Shown one piece after another: positions 8,411 through 17,388 of a stretch of 64,000 nucleotides of DNA. Source of the stretch: Ancrocorticia sp052089425 (GTDB lineage Bacteria; Actinomycetota; Actinomycetes; Actinomycetales; Actinomycetaceae); the NCBI RefSeq assembly GCF_052089425.1, contig NZ_JBQCZW010000012.1:1-64000 (forward strand). The letters are read 5' to 3'. The notes beneath the pieces were generated by a model. That model was given only the letters and a program-made list of their open reading frames with translations, was not told where the DNA came from and did not search any database. The position numbers and the translations under genes were made by a program. Position 1 is the stretch's first letter; each line of letters begins with the position of its first letter.

Positions 8411-11071
8411 ATGCGCACCGCTGAGATTCGCCAGCGTTGGCTCGATTACTTCGAGAAAAACGGACACCACATTCAGCCATCGGTACCGTTGGTATCGCCT
8501 GATCCTTCGATCCTTTTCACGATCGCCGGAATGGTTCCCTTCATTCCCTACATCGTGGGGACTGAGGAAGCGCCCTATCCGCGGGTGGCATCGGTGCAAA
8601 AGTGCATCCGTACCAATGATATTGAGAACGTGGGTAAGACAACCCGTCACGGCACGTTCTTCCAGATGTGCGGCAACTTCTCCTTCGGTGACTACTTCAA
8701 AGAGGGAGCCATCGAGCTGGCGTGGGGCCTGCTGACCTCACCCGTGGCCGATGGCGGCTACGGGCTGGATGGCGATCGCATCTGGGTCACCCTGTGGGAA
8801 CACGATGATGCTGCTTACCACGAGTGGACCAAGGTTATCGGCTTGGATCCCAAGCACATTGTCAAACTCAAGCGCGAGGAGAACTTCTGGGACACCGGCC
8901 AGCCGGGCCCTGCTGGACCCTGCGCTGAAATCCACTATGATCGTGGGCCCGAATACGGTCCAGAGGCCGTGGGCGGCACGGTGGATCCTGGTGGCGATCG
9001 CTATTTGGAGATCTGGAATCTGGTTTTCGATCAGTACCTTCGCGGGCCCGGTGAGGGCAAAGACTACCCACTGCTGGGTGATTTGGACCAGACGTCAATT
9101 GACACGGGAGCTGGGCTCGAACGCATTGCGTTCCTACTGCAGGACAAGCCGAACATGTTCGAAACCGATCAGGTATATCCTGTCATTTCGGCAACCGAGG
9201 AATTTACCGGTAAACCATACGGGAAAGACCACGATCACGATGTGTTGATGCGTGTGATCGCTGATCATATCCGCTCTTCGATGATGCTGATCAACGATGG
9301 TGTTCGCCCCGGAAATGACGGTCGCGGTTACGTTTTGCGCCGGTTGTTGCGCCGTTCAGTTCGCTCGGTCCGCCTTCTTGGGGTGGACGACGTCGTAGTG
9401 CCCACCCTGATCACGGCCTCCAAGGACGCCATGAAGGAGTCATACCCCGAACTGGAAACGGGCTTCGATCAGATCCTTCAAGTTGCCAGTGCGGAGGAAG
9501 AAGCCTTCCGCCGCACGCTGAGCGCCGGCACACAGATATTCGATCTGGCAGTGTCCAAGGCTAAGAACAAGACCCTTTCGGGTTCCGACGCCTTCACTCT
9601 GCACGATACGTACGGATTCCCCATTGATCTCACGCTGGAGATGGCGGACGAACAAGGGGTCAAGGTTGATGAGCAGGGCTTCCGCACCCTCATGCAGGAG
9701 CAGCGCGATCGTGCGCGCGCCGATGCGAGGGCGAAGAAGACGGGCCACGTTGACGCCCACGTGTACCACGAGATTCAGGGCCAGAGCGGTTTGACCCGGT
9801 TCTTGGGCTACACGGAAGCCAGCGTAGAGGCTAAGGTTGTTGCCCTTCTCAAGGACGGTCAGCCGGTTCCGGCCGTGACCGAGCCCGGCGATATTGACGT
9901 GATCTTGGATCAGACTCCGTTCTACGCGGAGATGGGCGGCCAGCTAGCCGATCACGGCACAATTCAGGTGGCCGGTGGCGGATACATTCAGGTTCAGGAC
10001 GTTCAGGCGCCCTTGAAGGGCCTGCATGTTCACCGCGGCTACTTGGCCGAAGGAACCGTGGCGCTGGACGATCGGGTGGTGGCCTCCATCGATACCGAGC
10101 GGCGTATTGATATTGCGCGTTCACACACGTCCACTCATATGGTTCACAAGGCGCTTCACGAGTACTTGGGGGAGCAGGCAACTCAGGCCGGTTCCGAGAA
10201 CTCACCATCGCGGATGCGCTTCGATTTCCGTCACGGCACCTCGGTTCCTGCCGACGTGCTCAATGATATCGAAGCGCGGGTCAATGATCGGCTCCAGGAT
10301 AATCTGCTGGTCACTGACGAGGTCATGGATCTGGACAGTGCGCGCAAGGCTGGTGCCATGGCACTCTTCGGAGAAAAGTACGGTAAGGAAGTCCGCGTTG
10401 TTTCGATCGGTGGTGACTGGTCCAAGGAACTGTGCGCCGGTACCCACGTTCACGAAACCGGGCAGATCGGGCTTGTGACTGTGCTGGGCGAGGCATCCAT
10501 CGGTTCCGGAGTGCGGCGTATTGACGCACTTGTTGGGGATCGGGCCTATGAGCAGGGCGCCAAGGAGCGCGCACTGGTATCCCAGATCTCCTCGATGATG
10601 GGTGTTCGCGCTGACGAACTACCCGAGCGTATTGATTCCATGCTGGGGCGCTTGAAGGCCGCTGAGAAGCTCATCGGGGCGATGCGCCGTGAGCGTTTGG
10701 CCGGTGGCGTGGATGCGGTAGTCAAGTCTCCACGCCACATCGGAGATGCCTCCGTGTATGTTGGGGCTCTTGGAGAAGTGGACGGTGCCGACGATGTGCG
10801 GACCTTCGCCAACGATGTCCGCGGGCGGTTGGATAATCACTCCACATCAGTTGTTGTGGTGACCGGCATTGTCAACGGGCGTCCTTCCATCGTGGTGACA
10901 ACTACCGAAGGCGGCCGCGAACACGGTATCCGCGCGGGCAAGCTTGTCAGCGTGGCGGCCAAGGTGCTTGGCGGCGGCGGTGGCGGCAAGGACGATATCG
11001 CTCAGGGCGGCGGTACAGACGCCAGCAAGATCGATGCGGCTCAGGCTGCGATCGAGACTCAGCTCGGTTGA
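8411..11071 (+). CDS. alaS: Alanine--tRNA ligase
   Basis: AlaRS charges tRNA-Ala and edits mischarged Ser and Gly. The 886-residue length is standard. The N-terminal catalytic domain begins RQRWLDYFEKNGHHIQPSVPLV, the editing domain carries HTSTHMVHKAL (zinc-binding His-x3-His) and CAGTHVHETGQIG, and the C-terminal glycine-rich GGGGGGKDD with DHHA1 fold ends the protein. The ATG at 8411 follows GAGG. ruvX overlaps its stop codon. Confidence 0.98.
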   Translation: MRTAEIRQRWLDYFEKNGHHIQPSVPLVSPDPSILFTIAGMVPFIPYIVGTEEAPYPRVASVQKCIRTNDIENVGKTTRHGTFFQMCGNFSFGDYFKEGAIELAWGLLTSPVADGGYGLDGDRIWVTLWEHDDAAYHEWTKVIGLDPKHIVKLKREENFWDTGQPGPAGPCAEIHYDRGPEYGPEAVGGTVDPGGDRYLEIWNLVFDQYLRGPGEGKDYPLLGDLDQTSIDTGAGLERIAFLLQDKPNMFETDQVYPVISATEEFTGKPYGKDHDHDVLMRVIADHIRSSMMLINDGVRPGNDGRGYVLRRLLRRSVRSVRLLGVDDVVVPTLITASKDAMKESYPELETGFDQILQVASAEEEAFRRTLSAGTQIFDLAVSKAKNKTLSGSDAFTLHDTYGFPIDLTLEMADEQGVKVDEQGFRTLMQEQRDRARADARAKKTGHVDAHVYHEIQGQSGLTRFLGYTEASVEAKVVALLKDGQPVPAVTEPGDIDVILDQTPFYAEMGGQLADHGTIQVAGGGYIQVQDVQAPLKGLHVHRGYLAEGTVALDDRVVASIDTERRIDIARSHTSTHMVHKALHEYLGEQATQAGSENSPSRMRFDFRHGTSVPADVLNDIEARVNDRLQDNLLVTDEVMDLDSARKAGAMALFGEKYGKEVRVVSIGGDWSKELCAGTHVHETGQIGLVTVLGEASIGSGVRRIDALVGDRAYEQGAKERALVSQISSMMGVRADELPERIDSMLGRLKAAEKLIGAMRRERLAGGVDAVVKSPRHIGDASVYVGALGEVDGADDVRTFANDVRGRLDNHSTSVVVVTGIVNGRPSIVVTTTEGGREHGIRAGKLVSVAAKVLGGGGGGKDDIAQGGGTDASKIDAAQAAIETQLG

Positions 11072-11535
11072 TGCGCCCGGGAAAGAGACTTTCCATCGAC
11101 GTGGGTCAGGCTCGCGTTGGGGTTGCTACATGCGATCCCGATGCGATCCTTGCCACGCCCGTCACCACTCTGGCGCGGAATGGATCCGATATCCGGCTCG
11201 CTGCAAAGATGGTCAAGGAGCAGGGCATTATCGAAGTGATCGTTGGCCTGCCATTCAACATGGACGGCACGGAGGGTGCTTCGGCCCGCCATGCGCGATC
11301 ATGGGCAGGTAAGCTGGCAAAAAAAGTTACACCTGTTCCCGTAAGACTCGTGGACGAACGGTTGTCCACAGTCACTGCACACGCGCAGCTATCCGAATCG
11401 GGCAGGGGATCACGCACGCACCGCTCAGTAGTGGATCAAGCGGCGGCGATCGTTATTCTAGAGTCTGCTCTGGAATTCGAGCGGCGCACTGGAAACGAGC
11501 CAGGTGAAATCGTCCAGCCAGAAAGGAAAGCATGA
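11071..11535 (+). CDS. ruvX: Putative pre-16S rRNA nuclease / Holliday junction resolvase-like YqgF
   Basis: YqgF/RuvX is an RNase H-fold nuclease thought to process the 5' end of 16S rRNA. The 154-residue product shows the first acidic motif SIDVGQARVGVA near the N-terminus, the GLPFNMDG motif, VDERLSTVTA in the middle and the DQAAAIVILESAL motif near the C-terminus. The ATG at 11071 overlaps the alaS stop by one base; a TTG one codon earlier is possible. Order alaS-ruvX-mltG is the usual actinobacterial one. Confidence 0.93.
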   Translation: MRPGKRLSIDVGQARVGVATCDPDAILATPVTTLARNGSDIRLAAKMVKEQGIIEVIVGLPFNMDGTEGASARHARSWAGKLAKKVTPVPVRLVDERLSTVTAHAQLSESGRGSRTHRSVVDQAAAIVILESALEFERRTGNEPGEIVQPERKA

Positions 11536-12617
11536 GTGACATCTTCGAAACACTAGAAGACGCACCCGCGCGTAAGCAGCGGCGTTGGACCACCCCTGTG
11601 CTTGTCTCGTTCATTGTCATGATCTTGACAGCAACGGCCTATGCGTTGATTCCAGAAGTCATTCCCGATACTGATTCAGTTTCGGATTACGACGGTCCCG
11701 GTAGCGGCGCCGTGAGCGTAGAGATTCCCGAGGGAAGTTCTGGCAAGGCGATGGCCGCGATTCTCGTGGATAATGACGTGGTTGCCACCGAAAAGGCCTT
11801 CGTTGATGCGTTCAACAACGATCCGCGTTCGGGAAGTATCCAACCGGGAACGTATACCCTGCACGAAAAGATGTCGGCAGCCGGGGCCGTGTCTGCGCTT
11901 CTTGATCCAGCGGCCAAGGCCGATCAGAAGGTGACCATCCCCGAGGGATGGCCGAAGTGGCGTGTGTACGAGCGCCTAGACAGCGTGCTGGGACTGGAGC
12001 CCGGGGCCAGTGAGCAGGCCGCAGAAGAAGGCGATATCGGGCTGCCAGAAGAGGCAGGCGGGGATCCAGAAGGCTGGTTCGCTCCGCTCACCTACACATT
12101 TGCCCCCGAAACCACGCCTGAAGAGGCGCTCGCCCAGATGGTGGATACGCGAGTCTCGCAGATGCAGGATCTTGGCATTGATCGCGACAAGTGGGAGGAG
12201 TCCCTGATCAAGGGCTCTATTCTGGAGCGCGAAGCCGGTAGTTTTGCTGACTACAACATGGTGGCAGCCGTGATCGACAATCGCATCGATGATACCGATG
12301 AGGTTAACGGGCTGCTTCAGATGGACTCCACGGTGCTGTATGGCCAAGGCCTTGATGGCGGCGTACCCAATCGGGAGCAGCTTGATGAAGATACCCCGTA
12401 CAACACCTACATTCACAAAGGCCTCCCGCCCACACCTATCGGGGCGACGGGCAAGGAAGCTCTGGCTGCCGTTGCCGAACCTGCTGACGGGGACTGGCTC
12501 TACTTTGTGACAGTCAACCTTGATACCGGCGAAACCAAGTTCTCCTCGGATTACAAGGAACACCAAAAGTATGTGAAAGAGTTCCGCGAGTGGATGGAAG
12601 AGAATCCTCAGGATTGA
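11532..12617 (+). CDS. mltG: Endolytic peptidoglycan transglycosylase MltG
   Basis: MltG cleaves nascent glycan strands at the outer face of the membrane and sets their length. The 361-residue protein has a short cytoplasmic N-terminus, one membrane helix around residues 20-42 (PVLVSFIVMILTATAYALI), a LysM-like region and a YceG catalytic domain. The catalytic glutamate lies in the SILEREAG motif, equivalent to the SIVEKE motif of Escherichia coli MltG. The conserved GLPPTPIGATGKEAL stretch and a YFVT strand follow. The ATG overlaps the ruvX stop (ATGA). Confidence 0.95.
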   Translation: MSDIFETLEDAPARKQRRWTTPVLVSFIVMILTATAYALIPEVIPDTDSVSDYDGPGSGAVSVEIPEGSSGKAMAAILVDNDVVATEKAFVDAFNNDPRSGSIQPGTYTLHEKMSAAGAVSALLDPAAKADQKVTIPEGWPKWRVYERLDSVLGLEPGASEQAAEEGDIGLPEEAGGDPEGWFAPLTYTFAPETTPEEALAQMVDTRVSQMQDLGIDRDKWEESLIKGSILEREAGSFADYNMVAAVIDNRIDDTDEVNGLLQMDSTVLYGQGLDGGVPNREQLDEDTPYNTYIHKGLPPTPIGATGKEALAAVAEPADGDWLYFVTVNLDTGETKFSSDYKEHQKYVKEFREWMEENPQD

Positions 12618-13231
12618 TCATCTGGGCTGGCTCGGATACAGATCTCTACTTCCGGCTGCTCAGTGCCGGTAGCCCGTGTGCCGTGGTAGCGGCGGATACG
12701 CCGTTGCCTGACCTTCTTGCTGCGCGTGAGGGGGACTGGCGCGGGATTGCCGTAGCCCCCGGGATGGAGGGGCTGCGCGCCGCTGAAAGCTCAGATGGCC
12801 TTGCTCGGGCCGTGGGCTTCGCCGATACCCTTGCCTTTGCTGGCAACCTCCCCGGTGCCTTCGGCTTCCTCGCGCGTGTGGGCGGAATGGTGGCAGCAAT
12901 TCGCGAGGCCTGCGGCGCACCGTATCTGGCTGGGACAGCACGAATCAACGCCACGGGGCCCGTGGCGTGGGCCGGATTGGCCGCGCTCACTCAGTTACGA
13001 GTTGAGCGGATCGAATCGCGCCCGGACGCGTTGGTGGGGGCCGTTGCCCACCGCTTGGGTGTGACGGTGAGCGCGCCGCGGGGCGAGGCCCGCGTAACGT
13101 TCGATGGTGAAGGATTTGCCGTGGACGATATCCGCGTTAGTGGCGATCGCGTGGAGCTGCATACCGCAGCCGCCCAAATCCGGCTTTTGACCAGCCGCGC
13201 GCCTGATATGGGAGCCATGGAGCGGTCCTGA
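12614..13231 (+). CDS. Degenerate AroE-like protein (shikimate dehydrogenase fold, active site lost)
   Basis: This gene sits where actinobacteria carry aroE, after mltG and ahead of aroC-aroK. Its 205-residue product aligns by eye with AroE: DWRGIAVAPGMEG with the WxGxxVTxPxK motif, LARAVGFADTLAF with the VGAxNTL motif, and AALTQLRVERIESRPDAL with the Rossmann alpha-beta unit. The catalytic lysine is missing (residues 47-52, VAPGME), the NTD motif reads NLP (78-80), and the nucleotide loop GxGGT is disrupted. It is about 60 residues shorter than AroE, mainly from the C-terminus. I infer a non-enzymatic remnant or a repurposed protein. The TTG at 12614 overlaps the mltG stop; a GTG at 12590 is the alternative. 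The reading frame is open, so it is not an obvious pseudogene. Confidence 0.6.
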   Translation: MIIWAGSDTDLYFRLLSAGSPCAVVAADTPLPDLLAAREGDWRGIAVAPGMEGLRAAESSDGLARAVGFADTLAFAGNLPGAFGFLARVGGMVAAIREACGAPYLAGTARINATGPVAWAGLAALTQLRVERIESRPDALVGAVAHRLGVTVSAPRGEARVTFDGEGFAVDDIRVSGDRVELHTAAAQIRLLTSRAPDMGAMERS

Positions 13232-13286
13232 AGGGGCCTGTGGATAACTTCTGCGGCATGGTTGGCCACTGGCTTAGCCTTCGTGC

Positions 13287-13817
13287 ATGGAGTTTTGGGG
13301 GAGAGAGCGGGTTCTGCGCCGGGCGGTTGATCCCGGCGTGGCATTGGCGATGGGCGCTGCGTGGGGCACCGTCCTACTCGTGCTTTCCTTTGTTATATCG
13401 GGGACGTTGCGTGGCTCGGCCCTCGTATTCATTCCTCTGGTGGTTGCTGCCTACGTGGATTCGGTGCGCCACCTGCTTCCTGACCCTCTGTTGCTCACGG
13501 CGGGGGCGTGCGCTCTTCTGGCTGGCATCGCGGATTCCACGCTGGGCGTCTCCACATTCCTTGCCGCGGGCGGCGGGCTAGTGGTTGGCCAGCTACTGAG
13601 TTACATCAGCTCGCTGGGACGCGGCGATGCGAAGCTTCTGGGGGTACTTGGCCTGTGGCTCGGACCCGCTGTTGTTGGTGCGGTGGCAGTGGCGATCCTT
13701 GGCGCCGGTATCTATGCGCTGTTGCTGATGATGACCCGGCGTGCAGGTGCACAGACGGCGATTGCGCTGGGCCCGTGGCTGGTGGCGGGCGGATTCTGCA
13801 CATTCATCGCACTCTAG
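13287..13817 (+). CDS. Prepilin peptidase, A24-type (methyltransferase domain absent)
   Basis: This 176-residue polytopic membrane protein has the two catalytic aspartates of type IV prepilin peptidases: the first in YVDSVRHLLPDPLL, the second in GRGDAKLLGVLGLWLG. About six hydrophobic segments are visible. It lacks the N-terminal cysteine-rich methyltransferase domain, as in TadV/CpaA or short actinobacterial PilD enzymes. No pilin or secretion gene is nearby, so its substrates must be encoded elsewhere. The ATG at 13287 is the first plausible start, although no clear ribosome-binding site precedes it. A prepilin peptidase gene at this place is common in actinobacterial aro clusters. Confidence 0.85.
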   Translation: MEFWGRERVLRRAVDPGVALAMGAAWGTVLLVLSFVISGTLRGSALVFIPLVVAAYVDSVRHLLPDPLLLTAGACALLAGIADSTLGVSTFLAAGGGLVVGQLLSYISSLGRGDAKLLGVLGLWLGPAVVGAVAVAILGAGIYALLLMMTRRAGAQTAIALGPWLVAGGFCTFIAL

Positions 13818-13853
13818 ATTGTGGGGACGCACGGGTGTTCACACGGGTGTACC

Positions 13854-13865
13854 GTTTCGCGAAAC
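13854..13865. promoter_or_regulatory. Palindrome GTTTCGCGAAAC in the glpD promoter region
   Basis: A perfect 12-base palindrome lies just upstream of a possible -10 (TAGACT, 13870-13875), about 80 bases before the glpD start. Upstream of it ACGGGTGT occurs twice (13831-13838 and 13843-13850). This is a good place for a repressor site for glycerol metabolism, but the regulator is unknown. Confidence 0.45.
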
Positions 13866-13947
13866 TCGATAGACTAGTGGGCAACATCCGTGGGGTGCTC
13901 GTGCAGGAGACTGTACGGCGAAGGTGTGTCAGGCAAGGAACTCCACA

Positions 13948-15660
13948 ATGTCTGCTCTGTCTCAAGAACAACGCGCGTCATCTCTTCGCGCAATGCAAGA
14001 TGGCGAATTCGATGTTCTGGTGGTTGGTGGCGGCGTCACTGGCGCCGGCATCGCACTAGACGCGGCCTCGCGCGGGCTACGTACTGCTGTTATCGAAGCG
14101 CAGGATTGGGCATCGGGAACTTCTTCTCGGTCCTCACGGCTGGTCCACGGCGGACTTCGCTACCTGTATAACCTCGATTTCAAGCTGGTGGCCGAAGCGT
14201 TGCACGAACGCGGCAATCTGCTCACCACGATCGCGCCCCATCTGGTTGAAGCCCAACCATTCCTTTGGCCTCTCAAAACCCCGGTGATCGAGCGCGCCTA
14301 CTCCGCCGTGGGCGTTGGCATGTACGATGCGTTGGCTGTTGCCGGCGCTGGTGGTCATAAGACCGTCCCACTCCAGCATCATCACACGAAAAAGGGCGCA
14401 CTGAAGCGCTTCCCAGAGATCAAAGAATCGGCACTGACGGGTGCCATCGAGTTCTACGATGCACGCGTGGACGATGCCCGGCTAGTGATTACGCTGATCC
14501 GCACGGCCCTGTCCTACGGTGCGCAGGCCGCCAGCCGCACCCGCGTTCACGAGTTCCTCAAGGATTCGACCGGCCGGGCAACTGGGGCCGTGGCCACAGA
14601 TCTTGAATCCGGCGAGGAAGTAACCGTTCACGCTAAGCACGTCATTAACGCCACCGGAATTTGGACCGAAAAGACGCAGGATCTGGCGGGCGGCACTGGT
14701 GGCCTGAAGGTTCTGGCCAGCAAGGGCGTCCACATCGTTATTCCACGCGAGCGCTTCACTGCGAAGACGGGAATCTTCTTACGCACCGAAAAGTCCGTGC
14801 TGTTCATTATCCCGTGGCAGCACTATTGGGTTATCGGGACAACTGATACGGCATGGCACGAACAGCTCAAGCATCCAGTGCCTACGTCAGAAGACATTGA
14901 CTACATTCTCGAGCAAGCCAACAAGATTCTGGATAAGCCGCTGACACGTGAGGATATTATCGGCACCTATGCTGGCCTGCGCCCGTTGCTTCAGCCGAAA
15001 GTGTTGGACGAATCCAAATCAACGAAGGTGTCCCGCGAGCACACGGTCACCGAGGTGATTCCAGGAATGGTAGCCATTGCCGGTGGCAAGCTGACCACCT
15101 ATCGCGTTATGGCAGAGGACGCCGTGGACTTCGCGCTTGGCGAGGACGAGGCGAAGCGCAACCCGTCCGTCACCAGTAGCCTCCCGCTGGATGGTGCGGC
15201 AGGATACAACGCTACGCTCAACCAGTCCGCCCGATTGGGCGCGACGTATGGGTTCGATGCGGACCGTATGAAGCACCTGCTTTCGCGCTATGGAAGTGAG
15301 ATCACCGACCTGCTGGCGGACATTGATGCCGATCCAGAGCTTGGCAAGCCTTTGGAGGCTGCTCCTCAGTTCTTGCGGGCAGAGGTCCACCGCGCATGCA
15401 CCGTCGAGGGTGCCCTGCATCTAGAGGACATCTTCGTGGCGCGCGTTCGCCTGAACTCCGAGGCCCGTGATCGCGGCGGTGCAGCGGTTGATGAGATTGC
15501 CGATATTGCTGCGGCAGCTCTTGGCTGGAGCGAAGAGAAGAAGGAATCGGAAAAGGCGAACTACCGCGAGCGCATCGCGGCCGAGCTGGCGGCCGAGGCC
15601 GAGGATACGGACGCGGCGGCGTCTGCTGCGCGTACAGCGGCACCTGACATCATCGGTTAA
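13948..15660 (+). CDS. glpD: Aerobic glycerol-3-phosphate dehydrogenase
   Basis: GlpD is a peripheral membrane flavoenzyme that oxidises glycerol-3-phosphate to dihydroxyacetone phosphate and feeds electrons to quinones. The 570-residue product has the FAD-binding motif DVLVVGGGVTGAGIALDAASRG near the N-terminus, SSRLVHGGLRYL, the GLRPLLQP motif and the C-terminal domain with FLRAEVHRACTVEGALHLEDIF. The ATG at 13948 follows AAGGAA; an in-frame GTG at 13924 is less likely. No glycerol kinase or facilitator is next to it. Confidence 0.96.
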   Translation: MSALSQEQRASSLRAMQDGEFDVLVVGGGVTGAGIALDAASRGLRTAVIEAQDWASGTSSRSSRLVHGGLRYLYNLDFKLVAEALHERGNLLTTIAPHLVEAQPFLWPLKTPVIERAYSAVGVGMYDALAVAGAGGHKTVPLQHHHTKKGALKRFPEIKESALTGAIEFYDARVDDARLVITLIRTALSYGAQAASRTRVHEFLKDSTGRATGAVATDLESGEEVTVHAKHVINATGIWTEKTQDLAGGTGGLKVLASKGVHIVIPRERFTAKTGIFLRTEKSVLFIIPWQHYWVIGTTDTAWHEQLKHPVPTSEDIDYILEQANKILDKPLTREDIIGTYAGLRPLLQPKVLDESKSTKVSREHTVTEVIPGMVAIAGGKLTTYRVMAEDAVDFALGEDEAKRNPSVTSSLPLDGAAGYNATLNQSARLGATYGFDADRMKHLLSRYGSEITDLLADIDADPELGKPLEAAPQFLRAEVHRACTVEGALHLEDIFVARVRLNSEARDRGGAAVDEIADIAAAALGWSEEKKESEKANYRERIAAELAAEAEDTDAAASAARTAAPDIIG

Positions 15661-15676
15661 CTATACAATCAGGGCT

Positions 15677-16888
15677 ATGTTGCGTTGGAGTACAGCTGGA
15701 GAATCCCACGGGCGAGCCCTGATTGCCTTGATGGAGGGCGTGCCTGCCGGCGTGCACCTCACGAGTGATGAGGTGCGCGCCGCCTTGGCCCGCCGCCGGG
15801 CAGGTTACGGGCGGGGTGCGCGCCAAAAGTGGGAGCAAGATGAGCTGACTGTGCTCTCCGGATTTCGGCACGGGGAATCGATCGGTTCGCCGGTGACGTT
15901 CCAGATCGGAAACTCCGAGTGGCCGAAGTGGGAAACCGTCATGTCCCCAGATCCGGTGGAGAAGGACTCCCTTCTCATTGACGCAGGCACGGGCGATGAG
16001 CGCGAGGTTGCACGCAACCGCCCACTCACCACACCGCGGCCTGGCCATGCGGACCTGACAGGCATGAACAAGTACGGGTTTGACGATGCGCGTCCGGTCC
16101 TCGAACGGGCATCCGCGCGCGAAACCGCGGCCCGGGTTGCGCTGGGAGCTTTGGCGGGTGCCATTAACCGCGACGGCGCCGGTATCACCGTAGTGTCACA
16201 CGTGCTCTCGCTCGGTTCCGCTGAGGATGCTTCGGGCTACGTGCCAACCCCTGCCGATGCGGATGCGTTGGACGCTTCGCCAGTTCGGTGCGTTGATGCG
16301 GCCAGTGAACAAGCGATGATGGCCGCCGTTGATAGTGCCAAGAAGGCCGGAGATACGCTGGGCGGGATTATCGAGGTAGTTCTCTATGACGTTCCGGTGG
16401 GTTTGGGCACGTACGCGACACCACTGGGGCGCCTAGACGCCCAACTGGCCGCCGCCATGATGTCCATCCAGTCAGTCAAGGGCGTGGAGATTGGCGACGG
16501 GTTTGACAGTGCCAGACGCCCAGGAAGCGCCGCGCACGATGAGATCGTCCGCGAATCCGGGCATACCCATCGCGTCACCAATCGCGCCGGCGGCATCGAA
16601 GGTGGCATGTCCAACGGTGAACCGATCAGGATTCGAGTGGCATTTAAGCCGATTTCAACCGTGCCTCGGGCCTTGCAGACGATCGATACACTCACCGGCG
16701 AAGCGGCCACGGCCCTTCACCAGCGCAGCGATACCACCGCGGTGGTTCCTGGAGCGGTTGTTGCCGAAGCTATGGCCTCCCTTGTGGTAGCGAATGCCTT
16801 GACGGACAAATTCGGCGGAGATTCCATCGCTCAGATTCAGGCTGCTTTAGCTTCCTACATTGAATCGATCCCCGAGGTTCGCCGATGA
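15677..16888 (+). CDS. aroC: Chorismate synthase
   Basis: AroC converts 5-enolpyruvylshikimate-3-phosphate to chorismate with reduced FMN. The 403-residue product has the signatures GESHGRALIALMEG near the N-terminus, RPGHADLTG and the C-terminal DTTAVVPGAVVAEAM, all well conserved. I chose the ATG at 15677, because the frame upstream only overlaps glpD out of frame. aroK overlaps its stop codon. All expected functional motifs look intact, in contrast to the AroE-like gene upstream. Confidence 0.97.
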   Translation: MLRWSTAGESHGRALIALMEGVPAGVHLTSDEVRAALARRRAGYGRGARQKWEQDELTVLSGFRHGESIGSPVTFQIGNSEWPKWETVMSPDPVEKDSLLIDAGTGDEREVARNRPLTTPRPGHADLTGMNKYGFDDARPVLERASARETAARVALGALAGAINRDGAGITVVSHVLSLGSAEDASGYVPTPADADALDASPVRCVDAASEQAMMAAVDSAKKAGDTLGGIIEVVLYDVPVGLGTYATPLGRLDAQLAAAMMSIQSVKGVEIGDGFDSARRPGSAAHDEIVRESGHTHRVTNRAGGIEGGMSNGEPIRIRVAFKPISTVPRALQTIDTLTGEAATALHQRSDTTAVVPGAVVAEAMASLVVANALTDKFGGDSIAQIQAALASYIESIPEVRR

Positions 16889-17388
16889 GCGTGCGGGCCG
16901 TTTTCGTGGGAATGCCCGGTTCGGGCAAGTCCACGGTTGGCAGGCTGGTTGCCGCGGAACTCGGGATAGAGTTTCGAGATTCTGACGCCTTAATCATCGA
17001 GCAGGATGGCCGGACCATCCCACAGATTTTCGAGGAGAGTGGAGAATCTGGATTTCGGGAGATCGAGGCGCGTGTGATTCAACAGGCGCTTGAGGACTAT
17101 CACGGTGTTCTTTCCTTAGGAGGGGGAGCGGTTCTCAGCGAATCGACGAGGACTGCTCTGAAGGACCACCCCGTGTTCTTCATCGAGGTTGAGCCCGCCG
17201 AGCTCCTGCGGCGCGTGGTGAAATCGCACACGGTTCGCCCTCTCGTGGCTGATGATCCCGAGGCTCAGCTCGCGGAACTAGGTCTCGTGCGCGAGCCCCT
17301 GTACCGTGAAGTGGCCCGATTCAGAGTAACCTCGAATGATCTGCCCGTTGTGGGTGTGGTGCGAAAAGTGTTGGAGGAACTTGCGTGA
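16885..17388 (+). CDS. aroK: Shikimate kinase
   Basis: AroK phosphorylates shikimate at the 3-hydroxyl. The 167-residue product has an intact P-loop GMPGSGKST (residues about 8-16), the shikimate-binding DSD motif, FREIEARV with the substrate arginine, the GGGAV motif and the lid region with VRPLV. The ATG overlaps the aroC stop. It is followed without gap by a second, degenerate kinase-like gene instead of the usual aroB. Confidence 0.96.
   Translation: MSVRAVFVGMPGSGKSTVGRLVAAELGIEFRDSDALIIEQDGRTIPQIFEESGESGFREIEARVIQQALEDYHGVLSLGGGAVLSESTRTALKDHPVFFIEVEPAELLRRVVKSHTVRPLVADDPEAQLAELGLVREPLYREVARFRVTSNDLPVVGVVRKVLEELA

Noticed and set aside
15467..15676. Upstream extension of aroC into glpD
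   Set aside because: Arg-rich out-of-frame sequence; chorismate synthase begins with MLRWSTAGESHG at 15677.
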